Source: Valencia hispanica
Taxonomy: Eukaryota; Chordata; Actinopteri; Cyprinodontiformes; Valenciidae
Assembly (NCBI GenBank): GCA_963556495.2
Contig: OY747713.1
Span: forward strand, 467,501 to 531,500
DNA: 64,000 bases
Reading direction: 5' to 3'
Each line of letters starts with the position of its first letter. Positions within the stretch are counted from its first letter, which is position 1. The position numbers were made by a program, and so were the translations under genes. Positions 55,766 to 64,000 of this stretch are shown piece after piece. The notes beneath the pieces are model-generated. The model did no database searches and had not been told where the DNA came from. It saw only the letters and a program-made list of their open reading frames with translations.

Positions 55766-56034
55766 CCTTATTATGATCACTATAATTATGATTTTTTTTC
55801 AGCCAGATATAAACTGTTATAGATTCATAAGAAGCAAATGAGCAAGGGGATTCCCGGAGATTTAATTATTTTATTTTGTATTTGTCATCAAAGAAGAAAA
55901 TGTGATTAAATAAATGCAATTAAAACCAAAAATATGAAAAATGTGCCAAATTTGTAATAAATCAAACTGTGAACGAATAAACTAAACCTTCATAAAACCA
56001 TCATCATGACTGAACTGAAGGTTTCTGAGACCAA
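55766..56034. other. Spacer, nothing recognised
   Basis: AT-rich sequence downstream of the GPCR gene. AATAAA-like hexamers occur (for example 55976-55981) but cannot be assigned. Confidence 0.3.
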
Positions 56035-56335
56035 AGTAGAGACGTTTGACCAGAATGCTCCGCATCAAGCTCAGGCACGGTGGTGGAGGTATGGTGATGA
56101 TGGTTCAGGCTTGTTTTGAAGCTACAGGACCTGAGGGGACCAAGATCTTCTCTGTGTAACAAAGAGTTGGATCCATCTGTCCGAACTGGGTCATCCACAG
56201 AACCCAAACACAGCAGCACATCTGCAGCAGAAGGGCCTAGTCAAAGTCCAGACCTCGGTGTTCTGGGACCTTCTGAGAGCTGAGCAGAAAAAGATTCCTC
56301 CATACAGATGTGACTGATGAATGGGGTGTACTTTC
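56035..56335 (+). mobile_element. Tc1/mariner transposon relic
   Basis: Reads RIKLRHGGGGMVMMVQACF (about 56059-56120), the GGGSxMxWGCF block, then a region with AGTCAAAGTCCAGACCTC (56239-56256), the SQSPDL block. Spacing agrees with a Tc1/mariner transposase; frame shifts and stops abound. Confidence 0.65.
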
Positions 56336-56365
56336 TTTTTACCATGACTGTAAACAACCCGTTTT

Positions 56366-56770
56366 AAAGGTGCAGTATGTAAGAATGACACCTTGTGGTC
56401 AAATGTGAGTACTGCAGTCCATGTAGAAAAACAAAAGAGGCGCTCTTAGCCCCTCCCCTTGCTGGGTTTCATGCCGGGTTTCCGGTTACGGATCAGAAGA
56501 TGACGAGTCGTATACAGTAAATAAATCAGTAGATAAAAACATTTTACTGCGATATCGAGTTGTTGGAAATTAATAAAGGAGCTTTAGATATTTTTAGAGC
56601 AGACTATTTTTTTCTAATGTACTGCTAGCATTGTTAGCTCGACATTAGCCTTTAGCCCGGTTTGTGTTGAAGACTTGGTGACCTTGCTAGCTCAAATGTG
56701 AGTGGCTCTGGAACCAGGAAGTATGGAGGCGGGACAGATTGTAACCAATGACTTCGTCCCTCTGCTGCTT
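56366..56770. mobile_element. Probable DNA-element fragment
   Basis: Starts AAGGTGCAGTATGTAAGAAT and ACACCTTGTGGTCAAA, a terminal sequence I associate with abundant non-autonomous fish repeats. The matching other end was not found, so borders and class are uncertain. Confidence 0.35.
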
Positions 56771-57037
56771 TTTTAAAATGATAAAAACTTGTAACCACTC
56801 GGCCGGCTGAGAAAGAAATCTGTTCCAATGTGACCTTCCTTCAGACATGATGGAGACATTAGACTGTTTTTTAAAAGCTGCTGATGATGTTTCCAGAGAT
56901 CTGAACCTTTGGTGATGAGGACAGCGAGCCCCAAACAGACATAACATGCATGAAGATCTACCTGTTGGACATCAGATCATCTTCTAATCATTCCAATCTA
57001 AAGAAAAGCAGATTTATGGAGGCACAACTGTGATATG

Positions 57038-58528
57038 GGCATGTCTGGAAGACATAAAAACATGGATGACTCTAAACTTTTTGCTTTTAAATTCTGACAA
57101 AACCAGAAGTTTCCATCTTTGGACCAGAAGTTCTTAAACAGAAACTGATTAGTCAATCACTTCATCTGGATGGCATTAAATTGGCCCCCAGTAATAACGT
57201 AAAGAACCTCGGCGTTATTTTTGACCAAGACTTGACATTTAAATCCCATATTAAACAGGTTTCTAGGATTTCTTTCTTTCACCTCCGGAATATTGCTAAA
57301 ATTAGAAACATCCTGTCCAGGAGTGATGCTGAGAAACTAGTCCATGCATTTGTTACCTCAAGGCTGGACTACTGTAATTCTTTACTATCAGGAAGTCCAC
57401 AAAATGCCATTAAAAGCCTTCAGTTGATCCAAAATGCTGCAGCAAGAGTTCTGATGAATATTAAAAAGAGAGATCACATTTCTCCTGCTTTAGCTTCCCT
57501 TCATTGGCTCCCTGTTAAATCCAGAATAGAATCTAAGATCCTCCTTCTTCCATATAAAGCCCATAATAATCAGCTCCATCATCCATCAGAGATCTGATTG
57601 GTCCTTATGTTCCTAACAGAGCCCTTTGCTCTCAGACTGCAGGTTTACTTGTAGTTCCTAGGATTTCTAAAAGTAGAATGGGAGGCAGATCTTTTAGTTA
57701 TCAGGCTCCTCTCCTGTGGAACCAGCTCCCAGCTTTAGTCCGTGAGGCAGACACTCTGTTTACTTTTAAGGCCAGGCTTAAAACTTTCCTTTTTGATAAA
57801 GCTTATAGTTAGAGTGGCTAAGGTCATCCTGAGCTATCTCTGTAGTTATGCTGCTATAGGCTTAGACTGCTGGAGGACAGACTTACCACTTTTCTTCACT
57901 CTGCTACTTTTCTCTCCTACTACTCTCCAGTTGTATTATTTGCTGTTATTTCGACTGTTAACTTTGTTTTCTCTCAGTGTTTTTCTCTCCATAGAAGATA
58001 TACCTGGTCTGGTATCCTGCTTGGCTGCAATGCCCTGTTGGACGGGGGGCATCGACTGGGATGATCCTCCCAGTAACTGAACATCCACTGTGTCCTGTTA
58101 TCAACTTTTTACTTTCTGTAACATAGAAAGTTCTCTTATATCAGATCTTCTGTTCCTTCTGTGTTTCTGCTCTGTCTTCTCAAACCCCCAGACGGTCGTG
58201 GCAGATGGCCGCTCCTACTGAGCCTGGTTCTGTTGGAGGTTTCTTCCTGTTAAAGGGGAGTTTTTCCTCTCCACTGTCGCTACATGCTTGCTCAGTATGA
58301 GGGATTGCTGAGGTTGGCATCTGCATCAATAGGACACAACCTCAAGTCAACGACTCGATGCAATCTGCTGGGATTCCTTAGATAGAAAACGTTAAACTGA
58401 TTGGAATAATGACATGAAGGATTAATTAGAATGTATTGATGATTGTATTAAAATGACTCTTCTTGTAAAGTGCCTTGAGATGACGTTTTGTGTGAATTGG
58501 TGATGTAGAAATGTACTGAATTGAATTG
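57038..58528 (+). mobile_element. L2-like LINE, 5'-truncated (copy 4)
   Basis: Begins at the position equivalent to 4931 in copy 1 (GGCATGTCTGGAAGACATAA) and keeps about 230 bases that copy 1 lost. It continues through the ORF2 C-terminus and the 3' UTR to ACTGAATTGAATTGG. It ends about 180 bases downstream of the slc52a3 stop codon, in convergent orientation. Confidence 0.9.
57181..57597 (+). pseudogene. LINE ORF2 C-terminal fragment
   Basis: An open frame of 138 residues: NNVKNLGVIFDQDLTFKSHI, AEKLVHAFVTSRLDYCNSLL, AAARVLMNIKKRDHISPALA, SLHWLPVKSRIESKILLLPY. It ends at a stop in a place where the downstream continuation (IRDLIGPYVPNRA, GGRSFSYQAPLLWNQLP) is in another frame. The same frame change occurs in copies 1 and 5. 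Confidence 0.82.
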
Positions 58529-58708
58529 GTAGAACTCAGGAGAACCGTCTCAGGATAAAACGTCCCACTCATCCCGATCCTTGTGCCTGAGTGGTTTACC
58601 TGCTGGATCAGAAGGAATCAGAAAGTTGGGATCACAGATGTTGGGGTGCAGGAATCACAGTGAGCAGCAGCAGAAACCTGCAGGTGGGTTCAACCTGAGA
58701 AGTCGCCC

Positions 58709-58918
58709 TCAGGGGCATCTGGTGTTGCACGGATCTCCTGATGAAAACAGGCCGTACACGCTGACCAGAGGGAACATGGTGACGGCTCCCAGCAAGGAGC
58801 CTAGCTGCACCACTGCTCCGCACCACACGAGGGCGCTGTGGCCCTCTTCCCGCAGGACCACCCCGATGATGACCTTCACGTAGGACAGAGAGAGGATGAA
58901 GAGGATCCAGGCCAGCAC
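58709..58918 (-). CDS. slc52a3: slc52a3 last coding exon
   Basis: On the reverse strand the acceptor CTCTGCAG precedes 58918 and the exon begins GTG CTG GCC TGG in phase 0. It encodes [20 protein letters not shown], then [40 protein letters not shown] and GDPCNTRCP, with a stop at 58711-58709. The blocks [28 protein letters not shown] and FSS-D-CN--CP are characteristic of vertebrate riboflavin transporters. Two transmembrane helices are predicted. Confidence 0.93.
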   Translation of the reverse strand: MLAWILFILSLSYVKVIIGVVLREEGHSALVWCGAVVQLGSLLGAVTMFPLVSVYGLFSSGDPCNTRCP

Positions 58919-58990
58919 CTGCAGAGCAGACAGAAGACCTCATGAAGGGGGTTATGAACTCAGGAGAACAGGAGAAGAACCTGGACTCAC

Positions 58991-59114
58991 CATGACAGCA
59001 GAACCTGAAGGTTCATTGACCAGCAGGGGGCAGGGACTCAGCGCCGCCATGAACATTATATACGACCCGATTCCAGTCCCCAGAACCGTCAGGAAGCCCA
59101 TGAACACCAGCGAC
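58991..59114 (-). CDS. slc52a3: slc52a3 middle coding exon
   Basis: The acceptor TTCTGCAG precedes 59114 and the donor GTGAGT follows 58991 on the reverse strand. The 124-base exon completes an arginine codon and encodes SLVFMGFLTVLGTGIGSY, IMFMAALSPCPLL and VNEPSGSAVM, ending in phase 0. SPCPLL is conserved in SLC52A proteins. Confidence 0.92.
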
Positions 59115-59910
59115 CTGCAGAATCACACTCTGACCTTTAGGAACATGTGGATTTGTTCTGATCCACACAGAATTACACAAACACCTCAGTCAGTACTGGG
59201 TTTAATGTTTCTATCTGGACCAGATGCTTCCAACAAGCTTCTGACACCAGTAGGTGATACTGGGCCGCTCCTCCTGACCAGTTGGTTGACTGGAGCCGAC
59301 CTGGATCTCTACATCCTTCACACATTTTACACAGAGTTGATGTTTTTCCTGCTTCATCCAGACCAGAACCGGTTTGGACCCAACTGGGTCTGCATGAGTA
59401 TATGAAGGCCTGTATGTATATTTCTGACCCCGTGTGGATCAGATACACTAATGTAGATTTCTGCACATCTAACATGTCTGTTTTCAGCCTGAGGGCATAA
59501 AAGTGAAGCGCTTCAGTTAAATAAGGAGCTCATGATGACTAAAAGAAATAAAAGCTCTAAATTAATGACATTAAAACATTTTTCTTTCACTAAATTAAGA
59601 AATAAAACTTAAAACTACCGAGGCAGCTGATAAGCAACAACAAAATCCTACAATAAAGTTCAGGAGATTTAAACTGAACTCATATGGAGCTTTTCTAGTC
59701 ATGCTGACGACTCAAAGCTCCACATTCAGCCGTTTACACATTCATACACACATCGGTGGACAACGTAGGGTTAAATGCTGGAATCAAACCTTCAACCCCT
59801 CCGAGTCAGTCGCACCAAAAAAATGGTTTATTTTAACAGTTTTTGGAGCTAAATCTGAAGAGACAGAACTGATTCAAACATCACATTTCTTCAGCGTGAC
59901 CCTCGCTGAC

Positions 59911-60908
59911 CTGATGGAGACGAATATGGCGATGAAGCAGGCCAGCGGGTTGGACACGGCGGCCAGCGTGGCCGACAGGTGATAGGCGCCGCTCCCGTAC
60001 GGCAGGCAGGAGTAGGACTGGACCGACGGAAGGACCGTGTTGCTCAGAGCGTTGACCCAGGCCAGGATCGCAAAGATATAAACCACCTGCATCCAGCTGT
60101 ATGAGCCGCTCCCAAAGCTGCTTCTGGGATTGTGGTTCTGATGGCCGAACGGATCCATCATGGGCCTCTGCTCAGACCGCTCCCTCCTGGTCCCAGAGCC
60201 CTCCTTGGTCCCGTTGGTGTAGCGTGGGTTGGGATGCTCCCTGGTGACAGCAGAGTGGTAGTTCAGCAGCAGGAACGCTGCGAGGCACACCAGCATCATG
60301 GCGCCGAGGAAAAAGAAGAAGACCTCAGCCGAGAAGTTGGAAGGCTGGTACTGAGCCTGCAGAGGGTCGGAGGTGTTGATGCTGTGGTTGGGTGACTGCG
60401 TGCCGTTGATGCAGTGCACGACCCCAACGCCCTGGACGAGAGCCACCAGGGCCGGCAGCAGGCCGCTCACGCCCTCCCCGATGAAGTACGTGGTCAGATA
60501 CTGAGGCTGGAGGCGCATCATGAAGGGCAGGAAGGTGACGGAGGAAGTGCAGTCAACCGCCGCCAGGAAGAAGGTCAACAGCAGAAGGGCCAAGCTGCGG
60601 GGAGCGCCTGCGACCAGCACCGTCTCTTTCCAGAAGAAACCCAGCAGAAAGCTGGACACGGCGCCCAGAGCGATGATTGCGTATATGACCGCCGTCTCGT
60701 TCAGGGCGCCGGGCCGGAGGCGGTGCATCAGCGTGATGAAGAGAGGCCCGACGTTGGCCGTCTGGATGAGGACGGAGAGGTAGGAGGGCAGGTACCATCC
60801 CTCTGGGACCTGAGGGACCAGGAGAGGAAGCTCCACCCAAAGGCCGTTGATGGAGACCCAGGATCCCATCCCGAAGAGAACGGCCAACACGTGGGTGAGC
60901 AGGGACAT
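59911..60908 (-). CDS. slc52a3: slc52a3 first coding exon (riboflavin transporter)
   Basis: Plasma-membrane riboflavin uptake carrier of the SLC52 family, 443 residues when joined to 58991-59114 and 58709-58918; mammalian SLC52A3 is slightly longer. The start ATG at 60908-60906 has a strong context (CTCCACCATG). The exon encodes residues 1-332 plus two bases; the donor GTCAGC follows at 59910. Visible marks are GMGSWVSINGLWVELPLLVP, PEGWYLPSYL, LTFFLAAVDCTSSVTFLPFM, YFIGEGVSGLLPALVALVQG, N-glycosylation sites in the loop at about 168-190 (NGT, NHS, NTS, NFS), a long hydrophilic loop at about 222-268, and LSNTVLPSVQSYSCLPYGSGAYHLSA. SLC52A3 is favoured over SLC52A2, but fish have several copies and the paralogue is not certain. 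A splice acceptor (CTCCTGCAG) 12 bases before the ATG suggests a 5' UTR exon upstream. Confidence 0.93.
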
Positions 60909-61030
60909 GGTGGAGGCGTCCTGCAGGAGAACATCCAGAGGATCAACAGGTTAGCAACATCAACAAGAACCTCTTTTTTGCTCTTTGCTCTTCGATCACC
61001 CAAATCTGTTCACTAGTTGGATCAGACGCG

Positions 61031-62010
61031 ATGGAGACGACCCTCCAGGGCTTTTATTCCTACTACTTTATTTTTCTGTCAGTCTCTGTGACCATGTCTC
61101 CTCCTCGGCTCCTCTTGACTGTGGTGTTTAGTCTTTATCTGAATCCCCTGCGTACAATGTTTCACAAATACGACTCGTCTTTTCATTTTTATGCAGATGA
61201 CTGCCAGATCTATGCTCCGTTAAAAAAGTCAAATGAGTCTGTTCTTCAGTGTCTCAAGGAGACTAAAGAGTGGATGGCCTCAAACTTTCTGTATCAATGA
61301 ACAGAAAACAGAGGTTATTTTGTTTGCTCCTAGTGGTCCGCCGACTGCTTTGTCTGCGCCCCTGGATTCACTGTTTCCTTTTGTAAATCCCATGATTACC
61401 AATTTGGGCGTTAAGGTTGACTCGGATCTAAAATTCAACAGATACAAAGTGTTGTTAAATCCAGCTTCTTCCAACTGAGGCAACTGTCAAAGATTAAGCC
61501 TGTTGTAACAAAGAAGGACTTTGAAAGGTTGATTCATGCTTTTATTACTACAAGCCTCGACTGTTGTACTGCCCAGTACGTTGGGAGTTTCTCTCTCTTG
61601 CGCCTGCAGATGGTCCAGAATGCCGCTGCTCGCTTGCTGATGGGTACCAGCAAGTCAGAGCACATCTCGCCAGTGTTGGCTTCACTTCACTGGCTAACGG
61701 TTGCTTTTAGAGTCCATTTTAAACTTCTTCTTTTAACATATAAATCTCTGAATGGACTTGTGTCTCCATATCTATCGGACTTAATCCAGCTACACACCCC
61801 TCCTCATCTTTTAGGGTCTGCTGACCAGCAGCTACCGGTCATTCCTAGGACCAGGCTGAAGCTTAGAGGTGATCGGGACTTTGCAGTAGCAGAACCTAAG
61901 CTGTGGAATCAGTTGCCCCTTAATATTAGACAGGCTTCCTCGGTCTCAGTGTTTAAAACTCTACTTAAGAACCACCTTTTTTCACTGCCTTTTAATGCTG
62001 ATTAATGTGG
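61031..62010 (+). pseudogene. LINE reverse transcriptase C-terminal relic (family D)
   Basis: Three pieces in different frames: 61031-61300 with FHFYADDCQIYAPLKKSNES and CLKETKEWMASNFL, 61320-61480 with VILFAPSGPP and NLGVKVDSDLKF, and 61529-62005 with MVQNAAARLLMGTSKSEHIS, PVLASLHWLTVAFRVHFKLL and KLWNQLPLNIRQAS. The catalytic YADD is intact, but frame changes separate the blocks and the upstream half of the RT is missing. It is a different family from the L2-like copies. It starts about 110 bases upstream of the slc52a3 coding exon. Confidence 0.85.
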
Positions 62011-62393
62011 TCACTTCCTTTTACACTTCATTGTTGGCATTTCAGTTTTTAAAGCAATTCCCCTCCATGACAGCAGGGGGCGCAGAAATTTTCTGGCTGG
62101 TCTGCCACCCAATGGCTGACAGAGAGCGAGTTTAGATGGAGCTATAAAGCTTTTTACTAGAAGTGCAGCTCATAGAATCCTCTAAAAACTCTTGGAAACA
62201 AACAAACAGCATCTGGTTTGTTCTCTACACCTCCTGGTGTTCAACATCATCAAAACACCAGATTAGATAAACTGGCCTTGTTATATAAAGCATCTAGTGG
62301 CCAAAAGCTGCATTGACTAATAATTACATCGACTATAGAGCACCGCTCTGGTGAAATGATCTGATGTCGGGCTGACCAATCACAGACGAGCGC

Positions 62394-63895
62394 CAGTGGC
62401 GGCTGGTGGAATTTTCTCCAGGGGGGCTATGACTATGATGGCTGGATCTATACCAGCAAGTAAGTGAAAATGTGCTGAGGAATCACAACAATGTACTTAT
62501 TTACATTAAAGAAAACAACAAAAGCAACATTACAATGTAATGTAGTGTTCCTCGTGCTTCTTTGCCTTTTCTAAAAAGTGCTTCATTACATGGCTTAGCA
62601 CCAAAATATGTTGAAGATCTGTTGTCATGGTACCAACCACCAAGACCACTCAGGTCCTCCAACTCTAGCCTACTAAACATCCCTAGACTCAGAACTAAAC
62701 ATGGAGAAGCAGCTTTCACTTTTTATGCTCCTCTAATCTGGAACAGACTTCCTGACGAGTGTAGAGCTGCTGAAACTCTGAACTGCTTTAAATCGAGACT
62801 AAAAACCATCTGTTTAGAATTACCTTCGAGTAAATGCTTGATGTCATATGTATGAAGTGTGTTCATGCTCTCTGGCTTTATTGTGTATCATGTGTAATGT
62901 GTGTTTCATGCTAATTTGTTACTTTTACTTTTAATTTCCAATGTTATATTTTGTCTTCAAGAAGAGACGGTGGAACATGTTCTATTATTTGGCCTGAAGT
63001 ATAATGTTGAGCAAACTGGTACAAAATTTACAAGATATCAAATTACAACTGGACATCAAAGACCTTTTAAACAAAATTTAAAGTTCTGAAGAAAAAAAAT
63101 ACATTTGCTGAGAAATCTCAGGAAGACGAAATTAATAGAGAGAATATAGTTGATTGTTTTTTAGTATTTTGTAAAAATAAGTAGGGCATATCTAGCATGC
63201 ATGAAAAGTTTATTGCTTATAGTATTATTATCAGAGGGTTTTTTTGTCATAAGTTTAAAATTTCCTACGTTTTTGAACTCACCGTACATTTCGAACGTTC
63301 CTTGAATGCACCACAGGTGTGAGATGCAGTAGTACAGACAAGCTTCCGCCTTAATTCCCGTTGAAAGATCGGTCTTATATACATGCAGATTTATTTTTTA
63401 CTTTTGAATTAACATTAAGTACAAAACAACTTCGTTTGTTAGTGGATGAAATGAACAGAAAAAGGTTTGATTGGTCAGTGGACATAATCTGATCATGCTG
63501 CGTACACATGGGCAGATCATTCCCTTTGGGAAGGAGCAAGCTGGGTCTCTAAACTGCAGGAAATAACAGCGACAAAGTTTCACAGAAAGGAGCTAAGGGT
63601 GGTTAGAAATGTTGCTAGATTTGTGGCTAGGCGTTTTTTGGAAAAAAAAGTCGTTATGGGGGTCTGAAAAGTCGTTAGAAATAGCGACAAAGTCAACGCC
63701 GATGAGCGTAACAACTCAACTCAACATGAACTAACTATAAAATATTTATCTTGCACATCTGAAAGAAACGCACATATATTTTGAAATATTTGTATATTAT
63801 TATACATTTTTTTTCAACTTTTTATTCAAGGTAATGTAGCAAGTGGTGAGTGGTGGGGCGGCGCCCTTGCGCCCTCTATTGGCCAGCCGCCACTG
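62394..63895. mobile_element. hAT-like non-autonomous element with 13-bp TIRs
   Basis: Terminal inverted repeats CAGTGGCGGCTGG at 62394-62406 and its reverse complement at 63883-63895. The flanking eight bases are ACGAGCGC (62386-62393) and AGGAGCAC (63896-63903), six of eight identical, compatible with an aged 8-bp hAT target duplication. The CAGTGGCGG start is hAT-like. No transposase is inside. A LINE C-terminal fragment (62550-62825) is enclosed, so the element was hit by, or captured, a retroelement piece. Confidence 0.75.
62550..62825 (+). pseudogene. Family C LINE C-terminal fragment
   Basis: Encodes FLKSASLHGLAPKYVEDLL, RPLRSSNSSLLNIPRLRTKH, GEAAFTFYAPLIWNRLPDEC and RAAETLNCFKSRLKTICLEL, homologous to 20757-20978 on the reverse strand. 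It is the end of a LINE ORF2 without any upstream part. Confidence 0.8.
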
Positions 63896-63903
63896 AGGAG
63901 CAC

Positions 63904-64000
63904 TCTGTGTTGCGTTCAGTGGATAGTTTGAATATTGGGCTCTACTCCGTCTGTCCTTGGGTTGACGGATGATGGCGCTGCGTGTCTCTACACCTCCACA
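63904..64000. other. Window end, nothing recognised
   Basis: Short remainder after the hAT-like element. Confidence 0.3.

Larger units (their letters stand above)
58709..60908 (-). other. slc52a3: slc52a3 gene, coding span
   Basis: Three coding exons joined by introns of 796 bases (59115-59910) and 72 bases (58919-58990), 1332 bases of coding sequence including the stop. The 796-base intron shows nothing recognised. No clear polyadenylation signal was found in the roughly 180 bases before the convergent LINE copy 4, so the transcript may end inside that LINE. Confidence 0.9.

Noticed and set aside
60414..61016. 200-codon frame opposite slc52a3.
   Set aside because: It is the antisense shadow of a GC-rich coding exon.
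1..64000. CRISPR arrays, operons or other prokaryotic systems.
   Set aside because: Spliced vertebrate genes and fish retroelements throughout; no regular spacer-repeat pattern was seen.

Overview
This is a piece of a teleost fish nuclear genome. The evidence is spliced vertebrate genes with GT-AG introns, many fish-type non-LTR retrotransposons, Tc1/mariner and hAT DNA transposons, tRNA-derived SINEs, and long microsatellites. The species cannot be fixed from the sequence alone; a percomorph fish is my guess.

Three host genes are supported. (1) nfatc1 on the + strand fills about 1-52,575. Seven coding exons (9217-9419, 10705-10877, 12578-12718, 27354-27409, 35369-35501, 38268-38837, 50552-50607) join in frame into 443 residues: the end of the Rel-homology DNA-binding region, the IPT/TIG dimerisation domain and the long C-terminal transactivation region, ending at a stop at 50605-50607. 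The N-terminal calcineurin-docking half lies upstream of the window, so 1-9216 is read as intron. Reading through the exon 5 donor gives a short isoform end, as in mammalian NFATc1/A. (2) An orphan rhodopsin-like GPCR, + strand, 54727-55575, in one coding exon. (3) A riboflavin transporter of the SLC52A3 type, - strand, three coding exons between 60908 and 58709, 443 residues.

Most of the rest is mobile DNA inside nfatc1 introns. One L2/CR1-like LINE family is present as a long copy (about 1860-6195, with an intact esterase-like ORF1 and a damaged ORF2), three other partial copies (28606-31080, 45456-47036, 57038-58528), a reverse copy with a 5' inversion (15556-16811) and several 3' scraps. 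A second LINE family lies in reverse at 20620-26080, broken by at least two later insertions. A third family survives as deletion derivatives (893-1597, 8312-9003, 28073-28605 reverse, 29503-29820 nested). A Tc1 element with perfect terminal inverted repeats (33774-35090) carries a transposase with DD38E spacing. A hAT transposase relic (17745-18960), a hAT-like terminal-repeat element (62394-63895), a TTAA-flanked MITE (43565-44178), several Tc1/mariner relics and tRNA-like SINEs complete the set. A 1.3-kb pure pyrimidine (TCC)n tract with an internal higher-order repeat begins 65 bases after the exon 3 donor.

The three genes show no functional link beyond being neighbours. The notable points are the conserved nfatc1 isoform architecture, the unusual GPCR microswitches, and the transposon dynamics (shared frameshifts, microhomology deletions, a SINE and LINE with the same tail).
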